Below are positions 43,728 to 52,059 of a stretch of DNA of 61,630 bases, piece after piece. The position numbers and the translations under genes were made by a program. The DNA is taken from assembly GCF_001691415.1 (NCBI RefSeq), contig NZ_LRRR01000027.1, positions 1 through 61,630 of the forward strand. The letters are read 5' to 3'. The DNA comes from Pararhodobacter sp. CCB-MM2 (lineage in GTDB: Bacteria; Pseudomonadota; Alphaproteobacteria; Rhodobacterales; Rhodobacteraceae). The stretch's first letter is position 1; every line of letters begins with the position of its first letter. Under the pieces are notes generated by a model. It worked only from the letters and a program-made list of their open reading frames with translations, ran no database searches and was not told the DNA's origin.

Positions 43728-44359
43728 CCCGTGCGGATCACCAGATCCGCCGGACGCGAGCCCGCCAGAACCTGCCGTGCATTGGGCAGATCATTGGCCT
43801 CGACCCGCGCTTCGGCCTGCTCAGGCGTGTGGTCATGGTCCAGCCAACGCTGCATCAGGCGGGCTTTCAACACCGGCTCGGGCACCTCCAGCGCGACGCT
43901 CGCGTCCCAGAAGCGGCCCAGCGCATCCCAAGGCGCCTCATCCAGCAGAAGGTAATTGCCTTCGACCAGCACCAGGCGCGTCTGTGGCCCGATCTCGCGT
44001 GCGGCGGCGCGGGACAGGTCCAGCGAGCGGTCAAAGACCGGCACCAGAACCGCGCCGTCATCGGCGGCGAGCCGCTGCAGATCGCGCGCCAGCCCGCCCA
44101 CATCGAAGGTCCAAGGCGCGCCCTTGCGGGGCCGGTCGCCCCGCGCATCGAGCACCGCATTGTCGAGGTGATAGCCATCCATCGGCAAGACCGCCGCCAC
44201 GGGGCCAAGCGCCGCCAGCAAGGCCTCGACCAGAGTCGATTTGCCCGCACCCGGCGGTCCGGCCAAGGCGACGATCTGCCGAGGGCCGTCAGGACGGGGG
44301 GACAGCCGGGCAATCAGAGCCGCGGCCAGCGCGGCGGGATCGGAGAAAGTCTCAGGCAT
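43724..44359 (-). CDS. P-loop sugar kinase, FrcK-like
   Basis: Kinase of 211 aa of the phosphoribulokinase/uridine-kinase-type P-loop fold. Walker A GPPGAGKST at 34-42, then LPMDGYHLDNAVLDARGDRPRKGAPWTFDV near 58, and LVEGNYLLLDEAPWDAL near 131. FrcK of Sinorhizobium has this organisation. In S. meliloti it is in the frcBCAK operon; here it lies on the other side of frcR, on the opposite strand, converging with it. Substrate (fructose or another small metabolite) unproven. Confidence 0.85.
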   Translation of the reverse strand: MPETFSDPAALAAALIARLSPRPDGPRQIVALAGPPGAGKSTLVEALLAALGPVAAVLPMDGYHLDNAVLDARGDRPRKGAPWTFDVGGLARDLQRLAADDGAVLVPVFDRSLDLSRAAAREIGPQTRLVLVEGNYLLLDEAPWDALGRFWDASVALEVPEPVLKARLMQRWLDHDHTPEQAEARVEANDLPNARQVLAGSRPADLVIRTG

Positions 44360-44380
44360 GGGCGGGTTCCGGCGGGGCGT

Positions 44381-44836
44381 TCAGGCCGGCGCGTTGCCGA
44401 CATAGCGGCGCAGCGATTGGTCGAGGATCTGACGCCACAGCCGGCTGCGGCGGTTGACCTGATCCTCGGGCACCGGGCCGATCGCCTGATGCACCAGCGT
44501 GAGCCGCGTGCCGTCCTCGCGGTCGGTCAGGTCGAATTGCACGCGCCCGGCGACGATGCCCGCGATCCCGAACCAGCCGTTGAACGACAGCCGGCGATCC
44601 GGCGCGATGGCCTCGACCTGCGCCAGCATGATCCGGTGGCCGTCATCATTGCTTTCGATCAGGTAGGCACCGAGGTCTGCGGTCAGGGAGATCCGGCTGT
44701 CGGCGCCCAGAACGCGCGCCTCTGCGGGCCACCAAGCGTCGAGGCCGATGGTAAGCGCAGCGAACAACACAGCTGCGCTGGCACTGAAATCATGCTCTTG
44801 CCGGATATCGATACCCGGCACGCCATGTCCGATCAC
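44381..44836 (-). CDS. START-like (SRPBCC/AHSA1) protein
   Basis: Protein of 151 aa with a helix-grip ligand-binding fold: DIRQEHDFSASAAVLFAAL at the start, WWPAEARVLGADSRIS, ITVQ-type strand RVQFDLTDREDGTRLTLVHQAIG and a C-terminal helix. Function unknown; such proteins bind hydrophobic molecules or act as stress-response partners. GTG at 44836 is chosen because GGAGG lies four bases upstream; the alternative TTG at 44872 has none. Gap of 21 bp to the FrcK-like gene. Confidence 0.75.
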   Translation of the reverse strand: MIGHGVPGIDIRQEHDFSASAAVLFAALTIGLDAWWPAEARVLGADSRISLTADLGAYLIESNDDGHRIMLAQVEAIAPDRRLSFNGWFGIAGIVAGRVQFDLTDREDGTRLTLVHQAIGPVPEDQVNRRSRLWRQILDQSLRRYVGNAPA

Positions 44837-44972
44837 GGGACCTCCTACCCCGTCTGCGAGTGGCTGTCGCAAACGGTGATGCTTCCGCTACCATAACCAA
44901 CAATTGCAGGGGATGAAGAAATGACAAGCCTTGACTCAATCGAAGGCGTAATCCGAGGTCAAGATCACCGGG

Positions 44973-45743
44973 TCATTTTCCGAGCAGAACGCGTAAAATA
45001 ATACCTCCGCGTCGCATGATTTCCGCAGATCCGAGGGTTCCGGCCCCCACCGCGCCGGGATCGCGCTGTGCCTGCTGCAACAAACCTTTGGCCCGCCACG
45101 CCGCCCGAAGCGCCGGCCGGACAGCTTTCGGCGCCTTCCGCAGGCCCGAATCAGCCCCACGCAGTCGGCGCAGCCCCTCGGCTGCCAAGGCCACGACCTG
45201 TTCGGGCCGTCCGTCGGGCAGTGGATGGCGGCCCGCGCCCTCCAGCGCCGGGATTGCCATCAGATAGTTGGCCAGCCCCTGCGCCGTGCCCAGCGCCATC
45301 GCCGGCTCCGACAGCGCGGCCCCGCCGCCCAGCGCGGCGACCGTCGCCTGCATCAGAGCACCGCCGGTGCCCTCCAGATAGGCCCAGAGCGCTGCCTCAT
45401 CGTCGAACGGGGCCGAGGTGCCGATCTCGACCTCGCGCGCGTCGATCATCGCGGCCAAGGGCGCGACCGGCAGGCCGTTCTTCACCAGTTCTTGCAGGGG
45501 CGCGGCAACCTCGTGCGCCTTGAATTCCTCCAGCGCGACCACGTCGCGCCAGAACTGCAACCGCATCTGCGCGATCAACGGCTCCTTGGTCACCCAAGGC
45601 GCGCGCGCCAATTCGAGGTTGAAGGCATAGAGGGTGAAAAGCGCGCCGCGCACATCGACCGGCGCGGCCATCGCCGCAAGAAACCGGTCGGGATCGCCGT
45701 TTTCGACGAGGGCGGCACAGGCATTGATCTGACTTGCATCCAT
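44973..45743 (-). CDS. Squalene/phytoene-synthase-family protein, NDUFAF6-like
   Basis: Protein of 256 aa in the SQS/PSY fold family. The segment ALFTLYAFNLELARAPWVTKEPLIAQMRLQFWRDVV is close to the complex I assembly factor NDUFAF6, and no clear Asp-rich DxxxD pairs for prenyl-diphosphate binding are visible. It is therefore probably an assembly factor or non-catalytic homologue rather than a carotenoid enzyme. Starts at 45743 are judged best; two in-frame ATGs upstream (45755, 45788) are possible. Lies 40 bases after the hydrolase stop. Confidence 0.75.
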   Translation of the reverse strand: MDASQINACAALVENGDPDRFLAAMAAPVDVRGALFTLYAFNLELARAPWVTKEPLIAQMRLQFWRDVVALEEFKAHEVAAPLQELVKNGLPVAPLAAMIDAREVEIGTSAPFDDEAALWAYLEGTGGALMQATVAALGGGAALSEPAMALGTAQGLANYLMAIPALEGAGRHPLPDGRPEQVVALAAEGLRRLRGADSGLRKAPKAVRPALRAAWRAKGLLQQAQRDPGAVGAGTLGSAEIMRRGGIILRVLLGK

Positions 45744-45784
45744 GCCCCGCCCCATAGCGCGGGCGCGGAGCGGAAGCCAGTGCG

Positions 45785-46768
45785 TCAATCGCTGCGCAGG
45801 AAGGACAAGATCAGTCGCAGCGTCTCAGGATCGTCAACCACCGACAGATGCGTGGCCCCGGTCAGGGCATAGGTGCCGCGCGCCGTCAGGTCGCTGAACG
45901 TCGGCTCATACTGTGCGGCGACGAAGGCTTCGTCCTCGCGCCCGGCAACCAGCAAAAAGTCCGGGAGTGCTCCGATATCGGCCTGCCAGTTGCGGCGGGG
46001 CGCGAAGCCGGTGTTCAGCCGGAAGGAATACGCCCGCGTCGCCGTGTGGCCGAGCGGTCCGTCCAGCACGGCGTCGGGAAAGCGGAACTGGATCACCGGA
46101 AGGTGGTTCAGCGCGGTGATCCGCGCCATGTTCAGCATCGACAGCCCGATGATCCGCCGGGTCATCACCCGCGCCCAGCCGCCCGACGCGGGCCGTGCGG
46201 TCGGCGCGTCATGCTGCACGAAGGGCGCGAGCAGGATCGCCCGGTCGATCAGCGCGCCGTGGTCGCCCCCGGCGAAGCGGATCACCAGCCCCCCGCCCGA
46301 GGAATGGCCCAGCATCACCACTTCCTGCCCGTCCTGCGCCTGCTGACCGATCAGATCGGCGAGGTCATCCTCGAACTGGCCGATGTAATCGACATCGCCG
46401 CGACGCTGCGGGTCCGGCCCATGGCCGCGCAGATCCGGGGCGATGACGTCGAACCCGGCCTCGGACAGCCCTTCGCCCAATCGCGCGAACTGCGCCCCGT
46501 GCCAGCCCGAGCCATGCACCGCCACCACCAGCGGCGCACCCTCGCGCCCGGCCTCCCAGCGACGGTAGCCCAGAACTGCGCCGTCCCGGGCTTCATAGTG
46601 CTGCAGCTCCGGCAGCTCGGCCCCGGACAGGACCGAGAAATCCAGCCCCTCCCCGTCGGCCCGCAGATCAGCGACAGGCCGATCCGAGACAATGAGCCCC
46701 AGCGCAATGGCCGTGGGAATGGCCACCGTCAGGGCGGCGGAAATCGCAAGCGTCGACCACAGGCTCAT
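45785..46768 (-). CDS. Alpha/beta hydrolase
   Basis: Serine hydrolase of 327 aa. N-terminal membrane anchor or signal (LWSTLAISAALTVAIPTAIALGLIV). Motifs: VAVHGSGWHGAQF near 84 (oxyanion region), nucleophile elbow MLGHSSGGGLVIRFAGG near 142, and a C-terminal ALTGATHLSVVDD with the likely catalytic His. Substrate unknown. Its start overlaps the methyltransferase stop by 4 bases (ATGA), so the two are probably co-translated. Confidence 0.88.
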   Translation of the reverse strand: MSLWSTLAISAALTVAIPTAIALGLIVSDRPVADLRADGEGLDFSVLSGAELPELQHYEARDGAVLGYRRWEAGREGAPLVVAVHGSGWHGAQFARLGEGLSEAGFDVIAPDLRGHGPDPQRRGDVDYIGQFEDDLADLIGQQAQDGQEVVMLGHSSGGGLVIRFAGGDHGALIDRAILLAPFVQHDAPTARPASGGWARVMTRRIIGLSMLNMARITALNHLPVIQFRFPDAVLDGPLGHTATRAYSFRLNTGFAPRRNWQADIGALPDFLLVAGREDEAFVAAQYEPTFSDLTARGTYALTGATHLSVVDDPETLRLILSFLRSD

Positions 46769-47448
46769 ACAGGCTCCACCACCACGAGGCGATAGTCGTA
46801 GCTGTCGCCATAGAGCTTCCAGCAGGCGATCTCGGCGCGGAAGGCCTCGACCAGGGCCGTGTCCTTTTCGTCTGCCAGCATGGCTTCCAGCGGGTCGTAG
46901 TAATTGGCCCAGCCGGCCCGCCCGATCCATCGCGCACCGATGACCCGCCAGCCGGCGGCGGTGATCTCGGCCTCCAGCGCCTCGGCCCCGGTGAGGGTCA
47001 GCCCCTCGCCCGCCCAATGCGCCACGGCGCCCTCGGCCGGGGTATCGGTGGTCCAGCGCAGGTCCGAGAACGCCACCCGCCCGCCCGGTGCCAGATGCGG
47101 CCGCCAGGCGTTCAGCGCCTCGGTCACGCCGATGTTGTAGACCGCGCCTGCGGACCAGATCAGGTCCCACGGGCCGCTCGGAGGATGGCGCATGTCGCCC
47201 TCAACCGCCCGCGCTGCCGGGAACTTGGTACGCACGACGGACACGAAGGGCTCGGCCGCATCCAGCGCAGTGACTTGGGCCTCCGGGATTGCCGCCAGCA
47301 GATCACCGGTATCGGCGCCGGTGCCGCAGCCCGCGTCCAGCACACGAGCGCCCGGCGGCGTCCCCGCCACATCCAGCGCCCAGCGCAAACTTTCGACATC
47401 CCCCGGACCGGCGCGGTCCAGGGTCAGGAACAGGTCAAGAATACTCAT
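46765..47448 (-). CDS. Class I SAM-dependent methyltransferase
   Basis: Methyltransferase of 227 aa. SAM-binding motif I VLDAGCGTGADTGDLLAA near 35-52, acidic residue in QVTALDAAEP near 58, and motif GDMRHPPSGPWDLIWSAGAVYNIG near 83. Small-molecule methyltransferase of unknown substrate. Overlaps the hydrolase by 4 bases; 31 bases separate it from cimA. Confidence 0.9.
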   Translation of the reverse strand: MSILDLFLTLDRAGPGDVESLRWALDVAGTPPGARVLDAGCGTGADTGDLLAAIPEAQVTALDAAEPFVSVVRTKFPAARAVEGDMRHPPSGPWDLIWSAGAVYNIGVTEALNAWRPHLAPGGRVAFSDLRWTTDTPAEGAVAHWAGEGLTLTGAEALEAEITAAGWRVIGARWIGRAGWANYYDPLEAMLADEKDTALVEAFRAEIACWKLYGDSYDYRLVVVEPV

Positions 47449-47479
47449 GCCCTTGGGCTAAAGCCCCCTGACCTTTGGG

Positions 47480-49108
47480 TCAACCGTTGAGAACAGGTTC
47501 CGCGCCGTCCTTGACCAGCTTCCAGTGGATCGCGTCCAGCAGCGCGCTGAACGAGGCATCGACGATGTTCGGGCTCACCCCCACGGTCGACCAACGCCGG
47601 CCCTGCCCGTCCTCGCTGTCGATGATCACGCGCGTGACGGCCTCGGTGCCGCCCTGCGTGATGCGCACCTTGAAATCCACCAGCTTCATGTCGTCGATCG
47701 AGGCCTGATACGGCCCCAGATCCTTGCCCAAGGCCTTCGACAGCGCGTTGACCGGGCCGCGATCGGTGCCGCTGCCATCGCTGCTTTCGCTGACCGACAA
47801 GACTTTCTGATCGCCGATCTTCACCACGACCACGGCTTCCGAGACGCTGACCATCTGGTCGTAGCGGTTCTTGCGCCGCTCGACCGTGACGCGGTAGCGC
47901 TTGACCTCAAAGAACCGCGGCAGCAGGCCCAAGGTCTCGCGCGCCAGCAACTCGAACGAGGCCTGCGCGCCGTCATAAGCATAGCCCTGATCCTCGCGCA
48001 GCTTCACCTCGTCGAGGATCTGCATCAGCCGAGGATCCCCCGCCGCAATCTCGATCCCGGCCGAGGCCAGACGCGCCCGCAGGTTCGACTGCCCCGCCTG
48101 ATTGGACATCGGAATGACGCGCGCATTGCCCACGGTGGCCGGGTCGATATGTTCGTAGGTCGTTGGGTCCTTCAGGATCGCGCTGGCATGCAGCCCCGCC
48201 TTATGCGCGAAGGCCGAGGCGCCGACATAAGGCGCGCTGCGCAAAGGCACCCGGTTCAGGATGTCGTCCAATTGCCGCGACAGTTTGACCATGCCGTTCA
48301 GCGCGGCATGGGGAATGCCGGTCTCGTAGCGGCTGGCATAGGGCTGCTTCAGCAGCAGCGTCGGGATCATCGTCGTCAGGTTCGCATTGCCGCAACGCTC
48401 ACCGAGACCGTTCAGCGTGCCCTGAATCTGCCGCACACCCGCATCGACGGCGGCCAGCGAACAGGCCACGGCGTTGCCGGTGTCGTCATGACAATGGATG
48501 CCCAGATGATCGCCGGGAATGCCCGCCGCAATCACGTCGCGCACGATCCGCCCGACCTCGGCCGGCAGCGTGCCGCCGTTGGTGTCACAGAGCACCAGCC
48601 ACCGCGCACCCGCCTCATAAGCCGCCTTCAAGGCCGCCAGCGCATACTCGGGGTTGGCCTTGTAGCCGTCGAAGAAATGCTCGGCGTCGAACAAGGCCTC
48701 GCGCCCCTGCGCGACCATATGCGCGACCGACTCGCGGATGTTGACGAGGTTCTCGTCCAGCGTGATGCCAAGCGCCGTCGTCACATGGAAATCATGCGTC
48801 TTGCCGACCAGACAAACCGCCGGCGTGCCCGCATTCATCACCCCGGCCAAAACCTCGTCATTCCCGGCCGAGCGCCCGACACGCTTGGTCATGCCAAAGG
48901 CGGTGAAGGTCGCCCGCGTTTGCGGCCGCGTCTCGAAGAACTCGCTGTCGGTCGGGTTCGCCCCGGGCCAGCCGCCCTCGATGTAGTCGATCCCCAGCGC
49001 ATCCAGCGCCTTGGCGATCGCGACCTTCTCGGCCGTGGCGAATTGCACGCCCTGCGTCTGCTGCCCATCACGCAGCGTGGTGTCATAGAGATAGAGCCGC
49101 TCGGTCAC
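47480..49108 (-). CDS. cimA: (R)-citramalate synthase
   Basis: Enzyme of 542 aa of the 2-isopropylmalate synthase superfamily, condensing pyruvate and acetyl-CoA to citramalate, an entry to isoleucine synthesis. Motifs: LYDTTLRDGQQTQG (7-20), EGGWPGANPTD near 44, IHCHDDTGNAVACSL near 206, GTLNGLGERCGNANL near 229, and a C-terminal LeuA-type regulatory domain (VEIRRFFEVKRYRVTVERR region to 520). The N-terminus agrees with CimA. A repeat element lies upstream. Confidence 0.95.
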   Translation of the reverse strand: MTERLYLYDTTLRDGQQTQGVQFATAEKVAIAKALDALGIDYIEGGWPGANPTDSEFFETRPQTRATFTAFGMTKRVGRSAGNDEVLAGVMNAGTPAVCLVGKTHDFHVTTALGITLDENLVNIRESVAHMVAQGREALFDAEHFFDGYKANPEYALAALKAAYEAGARWLVLCDTNGGTLPAEVGRIVRDVIAAGIPGDHLGIHCHDDTGNAVACSLAAVDAGVRQIQGTLNGLGERCGNANLTTMIPTLLLKQPYASRYETGIPHAALNGMVKLSRQLDDILNRVPLRSAPYVGASAFAHKAGLHASAILKDPTTYEHIDPATVGNARVIPMSNQAGQSNLRARLASAGIEIAAGDPRLMQILDEVKLREDQGYAYDGAQASFELLARETLGLLPRFFEVKRYRVTVERRKNRYDQMVSVSEAVVVVKIGDQKVLSVSESSDGSGTDRGPVNALSKALGKDLGPYQASIDDMKLVDFKVRITQGGTEAVTRVIIDSEDGQGRRWSTVGVSPNIVDASFSALLDAIHWKLVKDGAEPVLNG

Positions 49109-49198
49109 GCCGCGCCCCCTTTCCGATCAAGAAACAGGCCCGCAGCCTCGCCACAATGCGCAGCAATCATGATTGACGACGCACCCCGAAAACCGCGC

Positions 49199-49251
49199 GC
49201 ATCTTTGTGCTCCAAATATCCCACGGGGGTCCGGGGGTGTGAAACCCCCGG
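49199..49251 (+). repeat. Dispersed palindromic repeat, family A, copy 2
   Basis: ATCTTTG...CTCC-AAATATCCC core followed by a perfect 8-bp-arm hairpin CCGGGGGT-(GTGAA)-ACCCCCGG (49231-49251). Lies between cysS and cimA, where it may end cysS transcription. Confidence 0.65.
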
Positions 49252-49288
49252 TCCTGCCGGAGCCGCAAGCGCCAAAGAGACGTTCATC

Positions 49289-50725
49289 TCACAACCCATC
49301 CAGCTTCGCGGCATCGAAGCCCGCGCCGGGCACCAGCTCGACCCCGGCCTTCGACATCCGCACCTCGACCCCCGCCGCGATCAGCGCGGATTTCAGCGCA
49401 TCGACCGAGGCGAAATTCTTGGTCTCCATCGCCGCCGCGCGCAGAGCGGCCAGTTTTTCCGCCAAGGCATTCAGATCAAAGCCCTTTTTCTCAATCCACT
49501 CGTGTTCGGGAGAGATTGGGCCTTCGAAATTAATGAAGCCAAGCAGCGCCATTGTATCTGCGAGAGTCCGAGCATCGCCCATCTGCTCTGCTTTTTTGTG
49601 CTCTGCGTCTAGTGTGGCGAGCGCAAGGTGAGTGTTCAGATCATCAGCAAGTGCTTCGATAACGTGAGCGCTAGCTCGCGACGAATCCGGGATGTATCCG
49701 GCCGCGAAGCGCTCACATGTTCTACTGTATGCGAGCAGCTTTAGAGTCGCTTGTTCCGCCTTCTCCGCCGTCCAGTCCATCGGCTTGCGGTAATGCGTCG
49801 ACAGCATCACGAAGCGCACGACCTCGCCGGGATAGCCCTGCTCCAAGAGTTCGCGCACGGTGAAGAAGTTGCCCAAAGACTTGGACATCTTCTTCCCCTC
49901 GACGAGCAGCATCTCGTTATGCATCCAGACCCGCGCGAAATCCGACCCCGGATGGGCGCAGCAGGACTGGGCGATCTCGTTCTCGTGGTGCGGGAATTGC
50001 AGGTCGATGCCGCCGCCATGGATGTCGAAGGAGGTCCCCAGCAGCTCGAACGACATGGCCGAGCATTCGATATGCCAGCCCGGACGCCCCCGGCCCCAGG
50101 GCGAGTCCCAGCCCGGCAGCGAGGCATCCGAGGGCTTCCACAGCACGAAATCCATCGGATCGCGCTTATAGGGCGCGACCTCGACCCGCGCTCCGGCGAT
50201 CATGTCGTCGACCGAGCGCCCTGAGAGCCGCCCGTATTCGGGATACGAGCGCACGTCGAACAACACGTGGCCCGAGACCTCATAGGCATGGCCCTTGTCG
50301 ATCAGCCCCTGGATCATCGCGACCATCGCACCGATATACTCGGTCGCGCGCGGCTCGGCGGTCGGGCGCATCGCCCCCAAGGCATCCATATCGGCGTGAT
50401 ACCAACCGATCGTCTCCTCGGTCCGCTGGTGGATCAGATCCTCCAACGTGCCCTCGGCCCCCGCTTCCTTGCGGGCGACGGCGGTGGCGTTGATCTTGTC
50501 GTCGACGTCGGTGAAATTGCGCACATAGCGGACGTGATCCGCGCCATAGACATGCCGCAAGAGCCGGAACAGCGTGTCGAACACCAGCACCGGCCGGGCA
50601 TTGCCCAGGTGCGCGCGGTCATAGACCGTCGGCCCGCAGACATACATCCGCACATCCATCGCATCGAACGGCACGAAGTCTTCCTTCGTGCGCGTGCGGG
50701 TGTTGTAAAGCCGGATCCCGGTCAT
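49289..50725 (-). CDS. cysS: Cysteinyl-tRNA synthetase
   Basis: Enzyme of 478 aa charging tRNA-Cys. Class I motifs: Cys30-GPTVYDRAHLGN (HIGH-like motif 39-42), KMSKS at 279-283, zinc ligand Cys221 in WHIECSAM and HHENE near 246. Start at 50725 begins the conserved block after a SD-like GGGGGACAGGAC; a longer frame is rejected. Residues about 328-408 (49501-49740) have roughly 55% GC and unusual codons compared with about 66% around. It is preceded by a leader with a Cys-rich mini-ORF. Confidence 0.97.
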   Translation of the reverse strand: MTGIRLYNTRTRTKEDFVPFDAMDVRMYVCGPTVYDRAHLGNARPVLVFDTLFRLLRHVYGADHVRYVRNFTDVDDKINATAVARKEAGAEGTLEDLIHQRTEETIGWYHADMDALGAMRPTAEPRATEYIGAMVAMIQGLIDKGHAYEVSGHVLFDVRSYPEYGRLSGRSVDDMIAGARVEVAPYKRDPMDFVLWKPSDASLPGWDSPWGRGRPGWHIECSAMSFELLGTSFDIHGGGIDLQFPHHENEIAQSCCAHPGSDFARVWMHNEMLLVEGKKMSKSLGNFFTVRELLEQGYPGEVVRFVMLSTHYRKPMDWTAEKAEQATLKLLAYSRTCERFAAGYIPDSSRASAHVIEALADDLNTHLALATLDAEHKKAEQMGDARTLADTMALLGFINFEGPISPEHEWIEKKGFDLNALAEKLAALRAAAMETKNFASVDALKSALIAAGVEVRMSKAGVELVPGAGFDAAKLDGL

Positions 50726-50919
50726 GTCCTGTCCCCCAAATCGCACCACAACTAACACCCCGGCGCGCGGGGTGGGCTGCGAGTTTTCCTTTGGGGAAAA
50801 GACGGCGCCCCGCGCGAGCCTCAGCTCACCGGGTAATGCAGCAGGTAATGATGCACAGCGTCGTCATGGGCTTGCGGATAGCACCGCCCGCCCCGTGGCG
50901 CAAGCGCCACCGCAGTCCC
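50726..50919 (-). promoter_or_regulatory. cysS leader with stem-loops, candidate attenuator
   Basis: On the minus strand, after a GTGGCG/CGCCAC hairpin (50895-50910) comes the mini-ORF at 50867-50826, then a structure with outer arms CGCGCGGGG/CCCCGCGCG (50764-50772 and 50808-50816) enclosing an inner TTTTCC/GGAAAA hairpin. UCCCC in the inner part could pair with the cysS ribosome-binding site GGGGGA. This arrangement is that of a translation-coupled attenuator; no T-run terminator is seen. Confidence 0.5.
50826..50867 (-). CDS. Candidate Cys-rich leader peptide upstream of cysS
   Basis: A 13-codon ORF, ATG at 50867 to TGA at 50826, encoding MTTLCIITCCITR. Three Cys codons out of thirteen is far above the average (about 1%), and the next gene charges tRNA-Cys. 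By analogy with trp, his and Cys-type leader peptides, ribosome stalling at Cys codons when charged tRNA-Cys is scarce could switch the downstream RNA structures. There is no obvious Shine-Dalgarno sequence before the ATG (the bases before it read GCAAGCCC), so translation is unproven. Confidence 0.45.
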   Translation of the reverse strand: MTTLCIITCCITR

Positions 50920-51882
50920 TTAGCGCAGAGCCGGCGCGGGTTGCGAGATCTCGACCAGCCGCCGCCGGCCATTCACCACCTCGCGCCAGGTCATCAGCAG
51001 CCCTCCCGCCATGACCACAACCGCGCCGGTGATGCTGACCGCATCCGGCCACAGATCGAAGACGGCGATGTCGTAGAAAGCTGCCCAGACCAGCGTCAGG
51101 TAGAAGAACGGCGCGACGAAGCTGGCATCGGCCAGCCGGTTCGCGGTCAACAAAAGGATCTGCGCCGTGACCATCACCAGCCCCATGGCGATGAGGGCCG
51201 TCCACACCGCGCCGTTCTGGGGCCAGGTGAAGAAGAACGTGCCCACAACGGCGGCCAGCACCGCGCCCATGCCGTTGTTGATCAACATCGTCCGGCCCGG
51301 AGGCTCGGTCGTGGCCAGCCGCTTGATGACGATCGCCTCCAACCCCATGCACACAGCCGAGGCCAGCGCCAGCAGCGCCGCCGGCTGGATTACCCCGGCC
51401 CCCGGCCTCAACAGCACCAAGGCCCCCAACATAGCGATGACCGCCGCAGCCCAACGCCAGGGCCCGACCTTCTCGCCCAAAAGGATCATCGCGAAGAACA
51501 TCGTCGCCACCGGGCTGGTAAAGCTGAGCGCATTGGCATCGGCCAACGGCAGCTGTGCCGAGGCCGCGAACATCAGCCCGCCGCCCGACCAACCCAACAA
51601 CGTGCGCAGGGCGTGGAAGGCCCAATGCGGCGCGCGCGTGCCCGGCGCCTCAACCCAGGCCGCCCGGCCCGAGGCCTTGCGCAGCCCCAGCACCAGCGCG
51701 ACGCCGGCGAAACCAAAGACGAACCGCGCCATCGACACCATCAGCGGATGGATCGTCTGCCCCAAAGCCCCCGTCCCCATCATCTTGGCCAACAGGGTCG
51801 TACCCGCCACGAGAAGCGTACAGCCCAACATGGACAGCACGGCGATAAGGAGCGTTGAACGCATGTCAGGAAGGTCCGTCAC
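50920..51882 (-). CDS. EamA-family (DMT) transporter
   Basis: Inner-membrane protein of 320 aa with ten predicted helices in two EamA repeats: FVFGFAGVALVLGLRK, FTSPVATMFFAMILLGEKVGPWRWAAAVIAMLGALVLLRPG near 120, and the second repeat VAPFFYLTLVWAAFYDIAVFDLWPDAVSITGAVVVMAGG near 265. These export or import small metabolites; substrate unknown. Start at 51882; an in-frame ATG 18 bases inside is also possible. An FNR box lies 90 bases upstream. Confidence 0.9.
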   Translation of the reverse strand: MTDLPDMRSTLLIAVLSMLGCTLLVAGTTLLAKMMGTGALGQTIHPLMVSMARFVFGFAGVALVLGLRKASGRAAWVEAPGTRAPHWAFHALRTLLGWSGGGLMFAASAQLPLADANALSFTSPVATMFFAMILLGEKVGPWRWAAAVIAMLGALVLLRPGAGVIQPAALLALASAVCMGLEAIVIKRLATTEPPGRTMLINNGMGAVLAAVVGTFFFTWPQNGAVWTALIAMGLVMVTAQILLLTANRLADASFVAPFFYLTLVWAAFYDIAVFDLWPDAVSITGAVVVMAGGLLMTWREVVNGRRRLVEISQPAPALR

Positions 51883-51972
51883 AGGAATGAACGGGACGGT
51901 AGGCGCTTAACAGGCGAAAGGAAAGGTCCCCTCGCGCGACAATTTTGCAGCATTCCTCGCCCGGAACGCGAT

Positions 51973-51986
51973 TTGATCTCAATCAA
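51973..51986. promoter_or_regulatory. Perfect FNR box
   Basis: TTGAT-CTCA-ATCAA, an exact match to the FNR/FnrL/DNR consensus TTGAT-N4-ATCAA. It lies 74 bases before the Rrf2 gene and 90 bases before the EamA gene on the other side. A TGTAAC at 52007-52012 would fit a -10 for a class II promoter of the Rrf2 gene. Confidence 0.8.
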
Positions 51987-52059
51987 GGTAAAGGGCTTCA
52001 GCAAAATGTAACCCTTCCACGCATGAATGAGATGGACCGAGTATCAACGGAGTGACCCG

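Noticed and set aside
43013..44896. Plus-strand frame of 627 codons across frcR, frcK-like and START-like genes
   Set aside because: Runs out of frame through frcR and antisense through two other supported genes.
47525..49612. Plus-strand frame of 695 codons over cimA and the cysS end
   Set aside because: Antisense to cimA with clear catalytic motifs; the product has no domain.
50726..50919. T-box riboswitch before cysS
   Set aside because: T-boxes are mainly found in Gram-positive bacteria, and no T-box sequence or antiterminator motif is visible.
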